Shown in pieces: positions 22,709-35,688 of a stretch of 64,000 nt of DNA (position 1 is the stretch's first letter; every line of letters begins with the position of its first letter). The DNA comes from Ipomoea triloba (taxonomy: Eukaryota; Streptophyta; Magnoliopsida; Solanales; Convolvulaceae). The notes under the pieces are model-generated. The model was not told the origin of the DNA. It searched no databases and was given only the letters and a program-made list of their open reading frames with translations. The DNA lies in assembly GCF_003576645.1 (NCBI RefSeq), contig NC_044920.1:26162730-26226729 (forward strand), given 5' to 3'. The position numbers and the translations under genes were made by a program.

Positions 22709-24960
22709 GCACATTACAATTTGCCAATAAAAGGGGGCTATGTTAGCCCTATAGAAGCCAAATTTGTTTGGACTAGATCATAAGATTATTCAATAAGGGA
22801 GGTTGGGCTAGGAAACTTAGTGAAGGTGGAACAAAATATGATGAACGAAGGACGATCATACATGATCGAGAATAATGGTTGTGCATTTATTATAAGGGGA
22901 TGGTTGCGCGCGACTGGTTGTTTGGTTAATGGTGAGAGTTGGCCGCTGAGAATGCACATATGCGTAAGTTAGTCACTGTAAAGGCAACGTGGAAGCACAT
23001 GTGGGCAGCGGTGGCAATGTGGCATAAATCTTACGTGGATACGGCATAAAGTGCAACGTGAGTAAGTGCATTACAATAAATAAATAAAATGAAAGTAGCT
23101 AAAAATAGGGAAGAACAACTGAGATGTTGTATATTTGGTAATTGGTATGACATTGAATAAATAGAATTAAAAAAAAAATGAATTGTACTATATTTGTCTT
23201 AGTAAAAAATTGTGAATCGAAATCAAACAAGACCCATTTAGCCTTACAATGTCTTGTAATTGACAAATTTTAATATTTAAAGGGAGTTTAAATACTAATT
23301 AAATATAAATGAATTAATAGTTTATAATTTTTTGAAATAGTATTCAAAAAAATATGAAAATATCACTACAATTGTATGATTGAAAATATAATTAATTCCA
23401 CATATGTAAAATTAGTTTTAACAAGGGGTGCAGGATAAACATTGTGACCATTTGTAGCTCCCAACTTTTATGTAGTATAAACATTAGTTTTTGTAACATT
23501 AGCATAAACCAATATGATGCATTGAAAAAAATGGATCTATGAATGTGATTAGTTGTGAGTTCAAAATTCGTGGTCAATTATATTTATAACATTAGTAATA
23601 ATAATAAAATTAAAATCAATTATATTTATAACATTCTAATAAAATATAGTCAATTATAGTTACAATAGTATAATAAACCATTAATCATAATATATAATTA
23701 ATTTGTTCTTATTATGCAATGTTTAGGGTTAGAAATGAAGGGATATTTTTGTCTAAAAGCTTTAAAAAAAATTCCACACCTCATGGAATTACAAATGATG
23801 GGAAACATGGATTTATAATTCCATAAAGTGATCGAATAAGTTTCAATTCAATGGAGTTTTAATTTTCTCATATCAAACATAAAAATTGTCAAGTTTGTGA
23901 GTTATGTGGAAAAAGAATTATAATTCCTTCATACTAAATGAGTTTTTAACGTGTATTTAATTGTTAATTTGTGTTTACTATAGATCAATAAGTCATCGTT
24001 TATATATTAAAACTAATATGTTCAGGTGACAGGCCCTCAACATTTTAATTACATATTTTTAAAATAAATTTGAATATCATTTTACTTATAGGGGAAAAAA
24101 GACATTGTTATTTCTACAGGATTGAGAAATGGGAAAACTACAAATAGTTTAACATAATATTCTTTAGTCTAAGCAGTTGGAACAAATATGTAAGACATGG
24201 TCCGCATGCGATCCTGGCTAATGTAACGGAATGGGATCCTGTGCCAGTGAAGACCACACGTCAGCAATGACGTAGCAAATTCGCACTGTAGTGAGAGCAG
24301 CGGGTAGTAACCGCTAATGTTGCGGCGGTATTTAACAATTAGTGGTCAGTGGTTGGCTGTTAACTTTTTTTTTTTTTTTTTTGAGTGCTACCGACTCTTT
24401 TTAACAGGTAGTGGTTGCCAAGAACCTTGTGGTCCAGTGGCATCAAACCCTTCCCTATACTGATTCTTGTGCTTCAATAGGTTGAGAGTCAGTAGTATTC
24501 AAAAAAAAAAACAGTTAACTTACTGTAACCTCAGAACTTCTGTCAAAAATGTTAAAAGAGATCAATTACAAGTCATGTAAACTCAGTTAGTCAAAAAAAA
24601 CAAACAAACAAAAGTCTCAGTCATTCTTTATCCTTCTTCTAAATATATTATCTACTAGACCAGTGAGTTAAGTCCATGCAAGCAGTCCGTCTTCATCTTT
24701 AACTTATAATACAAAGATTTATCTCCACATTTTTGTCCATTTGAAAAGTTCAATCTTTAATTTAGGGAGCTCTAGCTCCAAGATGTTATTGGTGGATGAT
24801 TTGATCTAGATGGTAATATTAACAATTTGTGGATACATTTTTAGTTAAGGGTCCATTTTGGAAAGCAGGAAAATGACTTCTGGAAAATGAGTCATTTTCC
24901 GGAAAATAGTTTCATTTCCAGTGTTTTGATGTATTATGGAAAAAGTGTTCATTCATTGTG
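22709..24960. repeat. Tandem 2.25-kb duplication, copy 1
   Basis: From GCACATTACAATTTGCC through to CATTGTG, this segment is repeated directly at 24961 with a constant offset of 2252 bp. No coding gene is visible. It contains a SINE scrap pair (24362-24510) and, at its right end (24849-24960), the left part of the MITE that is complete at 27104-27632. The MITE copy here is cut short at the duplication junction. Confidence 0.93.
24362..24510 (+). mobile_element. SINE pair: inverted 3' scrap plus plus-strand copy (duplication copy 1)
   Basis: A poly-T run followed by GAGTGCTACCGACTC is the reverse complement of the SINE tail. About 20 bases later a plus-strand SINE begins GCCAAGAACCTTGTGGTCC and ends GTCAGTAGTATTC plus an A run. 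The body of the second copy is shortened between the boxes. Confidence 0.65.
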
Positions 24961-27208
24961 GCACATTACAATTTGCCAATAAAAGGGGGCTATGTTAGCC
25001 CTATAGAAGCCAAATTTGTTTGGACTAGATCATAAGATTATTCAATAAGGGAGGTTGGGCTAGGAAACTTAGTGAAGGTGGAACAAAATATGATGAACGA
25101 AGGACGATCATACATGATCGAGAATAATGGTTGTGCATTTATTATAAGGGGATGGTTGCGCGCGACTGGTTGTTTGGTTAATGGTGAGAGTTGGCCGCTG
25201 AGAATGCACATATGCGTAAGTTAGTCACTGTAAAGGCAACGTGGAAGCACATGTGGGCAGCGGTGGCAATGTGGCATAAATCTTACGTGGATACGGCATA
25301 AAGTGCAACGTGAGTAAGTGCATTACAATAAATAAATAAAATGAAAGTAGCTAAAAATAGGGAAGAACAACTGAGATGTTGTATATTTGGTAATTGGTAT
25401 GACATTGAATAAATAGAATTAAAAAAAAAATGAATTGTACTATATTTGTCTTAGTAAAAAATTGTGAATCGAAATCAAACAAGACCCATTTAGCCTTACA
25501 ATGTCTTGTAATTGACAAATTTTAATATTTAAAGGGAGTTTAAATACTAATTAAATATAAATGAATTAATAGTTTATAATTTTTTGAAATAGTATTCAAA
25601 AAAATATGAAAATATCACTACAATTGTATGATTGAAAATATAATTAATTCCACATATGTAAAATTAGTTTTAACAAGGGGTGCAGGATAAACATTGTGAC
25701 CATTTGTAGCTCCCAACTTTTATGTAGTATAAACATTAGTTTTTGTAACATTAGCATAAACCAATATGATGCATTGAAAAAAATGGATCTATGAATGTGA
25801 TTAGTTGTGAGTTCAAAATTCGTGGTCAATTATATTTATAACATTAGTAATAATAATAAAATTAAAATCAATTATATTTATAACATTCTAATAAAATATA
25901 GTCAATTATAGTTACAATAGTATAATAAACCATTAATCATAATATATAATTAATTTGTTCTTATTATGCAATGTTTAGGGTTAGAAATGAAGGGATATTT
26001 TTGTCTAAAAGCTTTAAAAAAAATTCCACACCTCATGGAATTACAAATGATGGGAAACATGGATTTATAATTCCATAAAGTGATCGAATAAGTTTCAATT
26101 CAATGGAGTTTTAATTTTCTCATATCAAACATAAAAATTGTCAAGTTTGTGAGTTATGTGGAAAAAGAATTATAATTCCTTCATACTAAATGAGTTTTTA
26201 ACGTGTATTTAATTGTTAATTTGTGTTTACTATAGATCAATAAGTCATCGTTTATATATTAAAACTAATATGTTCAGGTGACAGGCCCTCAACATTTTAA
26301 TTACATATTTTTAAAATAAATTTGAATATCATTTTACTTATAGGGGAAAAAAGACATTGTTATTTCTACAGGATTGAGAAATGGGAAAACTACAAATAGT
26401 TTAACATAATATTCTTTAGTCTAAGCAGTTGGAACAAATATGTAAGACATGGTCCGCATGCGATCCTGGCTAATGTAACGGAATGGGATCCTGTGCCAGT
26501 GAAGACCACACGTCAGCAATGACGTAGCAAATTCGCACTGTAGTGAGAGCAGCGGGTAGTAACCGCTAATGTTGCGGCGGTATTTAACAATTAGTGGTCA
26601 GTGGTTGGCTGTTAACTTTTTTTTTTTTTTTTTTGAGTGCTACCGACTCTTTTTAACAGGTAGTGGTTGCCAAGAACCTTGTGGTCCAGTGGCATCAAAC
26701 CCTTCCCTATACTGATTCTTGTGCTTCAATAGGTTGAGAGTCAGTAGTATTCAAAAAAAAAAACAGTTAACTTACTGTAACCTCAGAACTTCTGTCAAAA
26801 ATGTTAAAAGAGATCAATTACAAGTCATGTAAACTCAGTTAGTCAAAAAAAAACAAACAAACAAAAGTCTCAGTCATTCTTTATCCTTCTTCTAAATATA
26901 TTATCTACTAGACCAGTGAGTTAAGTCCATGCAAGCAGTCCGTCTTCATCTTTAACTTTATATACAAAAGATTTATCTCCACATTTTTGTCCATTTGAAA
27001 AGTTCAATCTTTAATTTAGGGAGCTCTAGCTCCAAGATGTTATTGGTGGATGATTTGATCTAGATGGTAATATTAACAATTTGTGGATACATTTTTAGTT
27101 AAGGGTCCATTTGGAAAGCAGGAAAATGACTTCTGGAAAATGAGTCATTTTCCGGAAAATAGTTTCATTTCCAGTGTTTTGATGTATTATGGAAAAGTGT
27201 CATTGTGT
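24961..27208. repeat. Tandem 2.25-kb duplication, copy 2
   Basis: Almost identical to 22709-24960. The few differences I could see are mostly homopolymer length changes and two small changes near 26950-26975 (copy 1 near 24700-24725). The right limit falls within the MITE at 27104-27632, after CATTGTG. Confidence 0.93.
26614..26762 (+). mobile_element. SINE pair, duplicated copy
   Basis: The counterpart of the SINE pair at 24362-24510, carried along by the 2252-bp tandem duplication rather than by independent insertion. Confidence 0.65.
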
Positions 27209-27632
27209 GTTTGGTTCATTTTCTGGAAAATGGATAGAATTGTATAATTAAACATTGTAATTGTTTTATTTAAAATATAAAAAATTATAATAGTTATTGA
27301 AATAATGGTATTTAATAAAAAATAGAATTTATATAAAAAAAATTTAAAAAAAAATGTAGCAAATGATTCCGGCTTTTCCTCACCTCCTTGGTCCATGGTC
27401 ATGGGTGATATGACTTGGTTTTTGTCGAAAACATGCTAAACAACTATTCTGGCGATTCCGTAAAATGGCTTACGTAAAAAAAAATTCCGTAAGTCATTTT
27501 CCGGAAAAATGAACTGATTTTTCTTGGTCAACGGAAAACATTTTCCATTGACCACATTTTCCGGACGTTGCCAAACACAGAAAACTCGAAAAACATTTTC
27601 CGTAAGTCATTTTACGGGTTACCAAACACACC
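27104..27632. mobile_element. MITE, hAT-like, about 530 bp
   Basis: The left end GGTCCATTTGG and the reverse complement of the right end GGTGTGTTTGG are followed on both sides by AAAATGACTT and GGAAAATG at matching distances, so the inverted repeats reach about 40 bp with moderate identity. Many subterminal copies of CATTTTCCG occur, a common feature of hAT-type MITEs. No open reading frame. I could not identify a clean target duplication. Confidence 0.65.
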
Positions 27633-27700
27633 ATAATACAACTATTAACTAATACGGAGTAACATAAAAAATGACTTTTGAAGATATATATTTATTTTAT

Positions 27701-27733
<33 letters not shown>

Positions 27734-30110
27734 TTATTAATTATTAATAATTGCATATAAATAAAAACATTTTTAATTATTTGTTATAATAATAATTATT
27801 ATAATTAAATAACATTTAATAAAATATTTTTCACTATTTTTCATAAACCACACATTAAAATTTAAAATAAAATAAAAATAGGTGAGTAAAATAAAAACTT
27901 TTAAAAATTGAGTGAAAAAGACGATCATATAATTTGAGAAGAGAAGTGGTGATCTTAAAATATTTTTTATTTTTTTTTTAAATTGAAGTGTTCAAATTCA
28001 ATTTTTTGAATTCATTATCTCAAAAACTATTTACCAAATACATATATTAGTTGTTAAACCGGTTCAATCAACTAAAGTTAATCAAAAAATTTAAAAATTA
28101 TGTCAAAATATCATTTACCAACAATAATGTGTATAAATGTCCAGGCCATGTGGATTGCCATTTATTTGATCCGCCCCTTTTAGGAGCAAGCCTCCAAATA
28201 TCACGTGCATGAGCATTACTAAGATGATTCTATCAAGTAATACTGCATATTTTATTGTGTGGTCCAGCTGTATAAATCAAGAATATAAAATTTGTTTTTA
28301 ATATATTAAAAGTATATTATTTCTGTATTGAATATAGATTATTTGATAATATATAAAATAATGTACTTTACATACTTAAATTAAAGGACGGTAATCAAAA
28401 TTGTGAAATCATATAATCAATGTATCATTTTGATAATTTTAACCTCAGAAATTTCATTATATGGAGAGCACATGTATGTTAAAGTGAAACTAAACAAAAT
28501 CTTTAAGATTTATTATCTTTTGGGGTGCACTAAAGAGCTAGTGAACGAAAATGTTGTTGTCAATTTCAAGCACAATAATCACACACAACATTGGTTGGTA
28601 AGGCGGCTTACTCGAATGGGAAGAAAGGATGAAAAGTAGCTATTAGTGATTTCTAGCTTTTTGGTCCAACTTTAGAGATTGTGAGGAGAAGATAAGAAGC
28701 CTAAAAGACAACACAGCAAAAAAGCAAATCCAACAAAACCTTTATGGGGGGTTTTGCATGGAGAAGAGCATATTGCATGAGTCACGAGATATATATTCTC
28801 AAGTCCAAATCCCAATTCGCCTCCGCCTGGCCTCTCGTTTGGCCATTATTGTCACTCTGCCGTGCTTTTTCCGTGTCCTTTCGGTGCAACCTTCAAAATG
28901 TGGATGTACTACTGAAAAGTCTATCACCATTGCGTTAGTGGTTTCATTTCGTAGAGATAAAAGAAAAATGGTTAAGTGGATAACACTATTTACACAAGTT
29001 GTATTATATATGCCATGTGAAACTAACTTTATCTTTCGTTGAGGAAAGATAAGTTGTATTAGAAATATTTAGAATTAAGAAAGATACATATAAAGTATAT
29101 GGGACATGTGTCCGTTAATACAAATGCACAACAAACAAAAGAAGTTAATTGTTATTGACAGCTTATTAGGGGTCATTATAATCGAGTTGGTTTGACAGAT
29201 ATAGTTTGATAATTATAATATTTCAAGTTTGACTCTATTGGTTTTATTGGTTTTAGGTAATCATCTACTTAGCTATATAGGCTAATATAGCTCTATGTTT
29301 TGTTTGGAATATGAGTTGGATCAATTGTTATACTATAGACCAATGTCCATCTTGCATTGTGGACCCTAGTCGAAAAACTAAAAGTATTTACGAGTAGAGT
29401 GCACTACACGTGCGCGCAAGGATAACAACTGTAAAGGAAGATGGACCCCACAATTCTGACTAAAATTCGGGTCCTTGTTGGAGATACCTCATTTTTCTCT
29501 CTCCCCTTATCACTCCTCCACCTCACCACACTTTTCTTAAAATTTGTGTAAAATTTTCTTATTGGGAAAGGTCAAATAGACTAGCCTATAAGGCTATAAA
29601 AGCCCGATTAGCTTGTAAAAATTGGTCAAGATATAAAATTTCATTTGAAGTCTATATTTATGATTTTAGACAAATAAAAGATAAAAGGACACAAGAGAAT
29701 GTTAAAACATATTGTGTAATTTATACCGCTAGATGCTACACTTTAAAAGATATGGTTTATATCTCTCCCTAAAATGCAATAGCCTTAGTTTGTAATTATT
29801 ATTATTATTTTTTTAATCCAAGGCATCTTCCTCACAAGTAATGAATCTCCAATAATGGTTAAAATCACAAGTAACATTTACTCTAATTCCAATCATGGTT
29901 CAACAAAATCATGCATTTCCGGTGGTTGAGTTGAAATCATAATTCCAATCAAATTTTATTTAAAATGAACTAAATAGTAAAATAGGGCCAATGAACTTGT
30001 GGTCTACTGGTACGGAGTGGCTCTCTCAAATGGGTGGGCGGTATAATAGGCATATTTATATTAAAAATTGTGAACATTCATTATATAAATTGTGATGGAT
30101 CCACCTCGCA
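27633..30110. other. AT-rich intergenic DNA
   Basis: No gene is recognisable. It includes an ATA trinucleotide run at about 27703-27732, a SINE fragment at 29987-30045 (AACTTGTGGTCTACTGG) and a stretch at 29325-29390 that resembles one terminal repeat of the foldback element at 30524 (GTGGACCCTAGTC). Short open frames near 28400-29040 have no recognisable domain. Confidence 0.5.
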
Positions 30111-30149
30111 AGGTAAACTCGAGTCATGGTATGGAAAATTATTATGTAG

Positions 30150-30350
30150 ACCATGAATGCAATATAAATTTTTAATATATTAAAAGTACATTATTTGATA
30201 ATATATAAAAGATCATGTACTTTCAAATAATATATTTTATATATACAAATAATATACTTTTAGTATATTAAAAATATACTTTTTATTTATAGTTCACACA
30301 AATGTGTAGATTATATTCCATGGAATAATGATTGCCATGGTATAACTGTT
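30150..30350. mobile_element. Small AT-rich foldback (MITE-like)
   Basis: TTAATATATTAAAAGTACAT near 30172 is mirrored by ATATACTTTTAGTATATTAA around 30247-30272, with outer CATGG-containing arms. A similar arrangement is seen in intron 1 of the E2 gene (61070-61275). Boundaries are approximate. Confidence 0.4.
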
Positions 30351-30523
30351 GTGCAAACTAAACGCTAGGTAAGAATTAAGTGGGTTCATGATGAAAACCC
30401 ATTAAGTGTTCTGTCCAAAATGAATTAATTGGGTTTATGATGAAAACCCATTCAAGTGTTTTGTCCACAATGTCATTTCTAACATCGTTTTCAAAAAATT
30501 GTAACATCCACCCAAACTTTTGA

Positions 30524-31550
30524 GGATCGTTATATCGTGGACCAGGTCCATAGTGTACTGTGGATTCTGGTCCAAAACGACGTCGTTTAATTAAATTATG
30601 GGAAGTTGACGTGTGATGGACATCGTTTCGTTCGTCTAATTTCTGTTATGTGTAATTATGTGTATTATATTAAGTGTTTATGTGTATTCTATTATACAAT
30701 TATGTGCATTAGTAATTTCAATATCATATCTCATGAAACAGAAATGCTAATACTTAGGGTAGTGATTATGTGTACTTTATTGAGTGTTTATGTGTATTCT
30801 AGTATATAATTCTGTACATTAGTAATTTTAATACCATCCATATCTCATGAAACAAGAATGCTAATACTTAAGGTAGTGATTCTATGTATTCTATTGAGTG
30901 CTTATGTGTATTCTAATATATAATTCTGTGCATTATTAGTTTCCAATACCGCAATAACATTAAGTATACAAAATTAGATCATTAATGTACAGAAGCATAT
31001 AAAAGAATACACATATCATTCAATAGAATACACACAATCAATAGCTTAAATATTAGCATTACTATTTCATGAGGTATGGTACTTGAAATCAATAATGTAC
31101 ATAATTATATACCAGAATACACACAATGATATACTAGAATACACAGAATATATGAATATAATACACATAATTATTAGCCTAAGTATTATCTCTGTTGTTT
31201 CATGAGGTATGGTACGGTATTGAAAATCAATAATGTACAGAATTACATACTATAATACACAGAATCAATGAAAAAGATACACAAAATATAAGCCTAAGTA
31301 TTATCTGTTATGTTTCATGAGGTATGGTATTGGAAATTAATAATGTATAGAATTATATACTAGAATACACAGAATCAATGACTATAATACACAAAATGTC
31401 ACAAAGGAATACACAAAATATCATCAGAAAATACACATAACTCATCTTATAAGTTAAGGTCGAACGGAAAACGAAAAAATCGTTAATTAAAAAAATCAAA
31501 ACGACATCATTTTGGATCGGGGTGTACAATAGTCCACGATATAAATTATC
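30524..31550. mobile_element. Foldback element with long terminal inverted repeats
   Basis: The left arm contains TATATCGTGGACCAGGTCC and, some 40 bases in, CCAAAACGACGTCGTTT. The right arm, read on the minus strand, contains TATATCGTGGAC and CCAAAATGATGTCGTTTT at matching positions. Between them, repeated blocks with TTATGTGTATTCTA on the left and TAGAATACACA on the right make the whole 1-kb unit roughly palindromic. No transposase is encoded. Mutator-type or foldback class is likely, but no target duplication was identified. Confidence 0.6.
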
Positions 31551-32149
31551 CAAAATATGAGTTGCTTCTGAACACAATTTAACTGGTTAACTAATTTAAA
31601 ATAAATTAAGACACTTTACTTTTATATCAACTCGCAGAATGCAAGTTCAAATCCTATCCAGGATCTGTGAAAGAAAAAGGGTTCAAAAAATATATTTTTT
31701 TAAGATCACGAAGGAGAGGACATCAATTCATATCATAGGATTCATAGGGATAATCGGCAAATATAACTCTTTTGAAACTTAGTTATTATCATTACTTATG
31801 CTTCTTTTAATATTTTTTGTTTTGAATAATACTATCTTTCTCTAGTTTAAAACAGAAATAATAAAAACTCTTTATTTGTATTAGTTCTTATAAATTCATC
31901 AACTTTAAATGTTGACTTTTGGCATTAATTGAGGAATTCATGAATGTCAAAAAATGTAATTTTGCCAATTACATTCCAGTATTGTCAGGGTTTAGATTAT
32001 CAGAAATTGTAATTAAATGATTACAAGTGAATGTTACAATCCTATAAGAATAGGAAACACAAAACTCTCCTATAAGCTAAGAAGCTAAGTCAAGCTAATG
32101 TACATCACATAATAAACTAAATACAAAACTCTAAGTAGTTACACTAATA

Positions 32150-32868
32150 TTATTCACACACCTCCTCAAGCACAACGTTGGTTGTTGACGACATTGAGCT
32201 TGTCCTATAGTGTGTTGAACCGCGGTGCAGGTAGAGGCTTAGTGAAAATATATCCGTTTTGAACCACGCCCACAGAGCTTGCTTGAGCCCATATAGGGAT
32301 CGTTGTAGATGATACACATAGTCTGGGTGAGTAAAGTCCTCATACCCGGGAGGCTGTTTCATGAACACTGTTTCAGATAGGTGGCCGTTGAGAAACGCAT
32401 TACATATGAACGTCCAGTTGGCGTAGCGTCCACTCATTCGATACTGCAATAGAAAATAACAGACGAACCGTAGTGGGTTTAACCACAGAGCTGAAAGTGT
32501 CAAAAAATCCTTACCCGCGACCTGGTTGAACCCTTTGGCGACCAGGCGAGCTTTGTAGCCCTCAATTGTCCCATCGGCCTTACGCTTTGTGCGAAAGACC
32601 CACTTGCAGCCAATAACGTTCATGTTAGGCTTTGGGGGCTTTAGCTGCGACGTGTTGTTGTGAAGTAGCGCATTGAACTCCTGGTCCATGGCGTTACGCC
32701 ATTGTGGGTGCCCAACTGCTTGTGAATAACAGGTTGGGTCCAGAGACACTGTGAGAGCATAAAATTGTTCATTTGTGCCACGAGTCATGCGACGCAACCG
32801 CATGGTATGCCCACGCTCTTGTGGCTGTGCCCGAGTGCCTCGAGCCTGAGTTGTGGTGCTGGTTGTCT
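32150..32868 (-). pseudogene. Copia retrotransposon reverse transcriptase fragment
   Basis: The minus-strand reading has the start of the RVT_2 domain of Ty1/copia elements: WRNAMDQEFNALLHNNT, then CKWVFRTKRKADGTIEGYKARLVAKGFNQ, then FMKQPPGYEDF, YHLQRSLYGLKQALWAWF. The active-site YVDD part and all of RNase H are missing, and several conserved positions are changed. No LTRs were found nearby. It abuts the LINE fragment at 32866. It is a dead fragment. Confidence 0.85.
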
Positions 32869-33418
32869 GGTACCCTCCTACTACGGATGTCATCAAACTT
32901 AATTCAGATGGCGCAATGAAAGTCCGTTTGCGTCTGTCGAGTGCGGGAGGTCTCCTACGTGATCAGAGCGGCAACTGGGTGGTGGGCTACACGTGCAACA
33001 TTGGAACCGCGAACAGTTTCCTAGCAGAGCTTTGGGGTCTTTAGGAAGGTCTTTTCCTTGCTAAAAACCGAGGATTCACCAAGCTAATTGCTGAATCGGA
33101 TTATGAAGCCATGGTTCAAGTGTTTCACAAGGATGCGGCGTCTACCTCTGAAGCTACCACTCTAGTCAAGGACTGTAAGACTCTTTTGGATCAGTTTCTT
33201 GATTATAAGCTCGTCCACATCTTTCGGGAGGGCAATCAATGTGCTGATTTCTTGGCTAATATGGGTCAAAGCTCGCATTGGGGAACGACTATTCTGGACC
33301 ACCCCCCAGAGGGGTTGATTGCGCTTCTTCAACGTGATGCCTCGGGCTGTGCTATTAGTAGGCGTCACTAACTCTCAGGACCTCCGGGTCTCTCCTGTTC
33401 ACCAAAAAAAAAAAAAAA
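32866..33418 (+). pseudogene. 5'-truncated LINE: RNase H-like domain plus poly-A tail
   Basis: The translation reads IKLNSDGAMK, then an in-frame TAG at 33042-33044 after LAELWGL, then EGLFLAKNRG and FREGNQCADFLANMGQ. This is the RVT_3-type RNase H domain found at the C-terminus of plant non-LTR retrotransposons; the first Asp, the Glu of AEL and the late Asp (CADFLA) are recognisable. A short 3' UTR and an A run (33404-33418) follow, as expected for a truncated L1-type insertion. The stop codon marks it as dead. Confidence 0.8.
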
Positions 33419-33691
33419 TTGATTGACCAAAAATGGTACTTGGATTATTGATTTTATAAAAGTTATCATATTTGGCACAAAATTATTGATTAAAGTACAA
33501 TATATTTTTTGGTTGATTTTGAAGTAAAAAAATCTAAATTGAAGATTTCAATAATCACATTTTAGTATAGATTTTATTGAATATAATAGCATTTATGGAG
33601 GTGAGTAGGCATGCAGTGTCAAAAAAGTAAGTGATTTTGGGTAGATACGCATTGTTAGATAGATACGTAAACGGAGATAATATTAGGTAAA
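33419..33691. other. AT-rich spacer
   Basis: Noncoding DNA between the LINE tail and the Helitron end. Nothing recognisable. Confidence 0.5.
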
Positions 33692-35645
33692 CTAGTATTT
33701 TCGCATGTGCGTTGCACGGTATGGATTTGTTATAATATTTTAAGAATATTTGGATCGTATACAATTATATAAATTGTAACATCGAATATTATATAGCGCA
33801 ATTAATGAAATTGGTTTGATTGGTTATGTTTTCTGATGTTTTTCTAGCTTGAATTAGAGCAAATAATTGTCCAATCATCCGTGCGATGACATCGAATATT
33901 ATATAGCGCAATTTATTTTTTATTATATATTTAGATATTAAAAATAAAGATGAAATTATAAAAAATTCTAATATTGAACTTATACATTTATTTGATTATA
34001 AGATTAGTGCAAAAGTATTACACAATTAATTGAATAATATATGACTTGTTTCTTTACAATTATCATAAAATATCGATATGTAATATGACTTATGTAATTA
34101 TATTATTATTAAAATAAATATGAGAAAAATGAAAAATAATTTTATTATATTATGTAATATGACCAATGTTTAGCTGAATTACCATAATAATTATTAGACA
34201 ATTATTATTAGTCAATTACACTAATATATGTGCAATTATACTTTTATACCTTAAGTATATTCATTTTCACCGTATCGCATTTAGTTTTTCTTCCTCCTCC
34301 ATATTTGAATGAATTAATTATAATTATTATAAAAAATATAACAACCCATGTTTAATTAATTTTTTAAAAGTTTAAATAACTTAAAGTTTTCAAAAGGAAA
34401 GTGTAATTAATTTTTTTAAAAAGTTTTTAAATAATTTTCAATCAATTTTCATTTAATTAGTAATATCCTTTTACTTTTCCAATTTGTCTAATTTCCGTTT
34501 CCTTTTCTATTAGGATCTTTTTATATTTTCAATCAATTAGTAAAATTAGTTTTCTTTTCCATTTTCTATTGTTTCCTCAATAAATTTTCATTTTCTATTG
34601 TTTGGACAGAAGTGGTTGGACGGGAAAACACGAAATGGAAATTTTGTTAGGATTTTTCCTTTTTATTAGTAACCTTATTATTATTAGTCTATTTCCTGGT
34701 AAGTTAATTTTTCCTTGTAAGTTAATTTTGTTTCCTTTTTCATTTTTCATTTTTACTGCTAACATTATTAATATTAATCATTGAATTATGAATCATTTTT
34801 TATTTTCCTTTTCTATTGTTTGCTAAATATTTGTTTTAGTTGTTTGGGCTGAAGTGTTTGGGCGCGTACTTCAATTTTCAGGGGAAAAGGATGCAAAAGT
34901 TCTCGTTTCACCATTTATAATTCCGGTAATTCCTCAAACTTCAATTCAATCGATGCATATGTTTATAATTTTTGTTTTATTGTTGGTTTGTTTTTGTTTT
35001 TCTTTGAATAGTAAAAACAATAACTTGAATGTAAGCCATTTCTCCACCATTTCATCAAAGTCCGAGTAACTGATTCAATGCTAGATCATCACATATATAC
35101 AAAAATAAATCACATAAAAAAGACTTAAAAACAAAAAAAGGACCCATCTTTAAACATATGCATACATGTTCCTGCACACGGAAGACGTGCTAATAAACAT
35201 ATGCATACATGTGAGAAACTTAGAAATTAGGAAGAAAACCGAGAGAGAATACAGACCAATGGAAATGTTAATGGTATAGACGATCAAGACCGGGAATGAC
35301 AACAACCACCATTCTTGGAAAAACCTTAGAGAGAGGATCCAATTCTTGAATCTCTTGAGTAGTGCACAGGGGGAAGACAAACCCAAGTTTGATCCTATCA
35401 TTTTATAGGCATGGCGTAGGGATCGTTTATTTATTTATTTTTTTTATTTTTATTTGCAGGCAATTAGTAATTCTCATTCCCTTTTTCAATTTTCATTTTC
35501 TAGTATTACTGATTAATTTCTGTTTTCTTTTTTCATTTTCAATCAATTAGGGATTTTTTTTTTATTTGTAGTCAATTAGTGATTTTCGTTTCCTTTTTCA
35601 TTTTCTATCAATTAGGTGCCAATTAAGGTACAAATATGCATAGGA

Positions 35646-35688
<43 letters not shown>

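Noticed and set aside
23392..23577. 61-aa frame present in both copies of the 2252-bp duplication (also 25644-25829)
   Set aside because: AT-rich, short and without a domain. Its duplication is explained by the segmental repeat.
28744..29042. Two overlapping plus-strand frames of 64 and 94 aa
   Set aside because: No domain, no conserved motif and no clear splice context; probably chance frames in a GC-richer patch.
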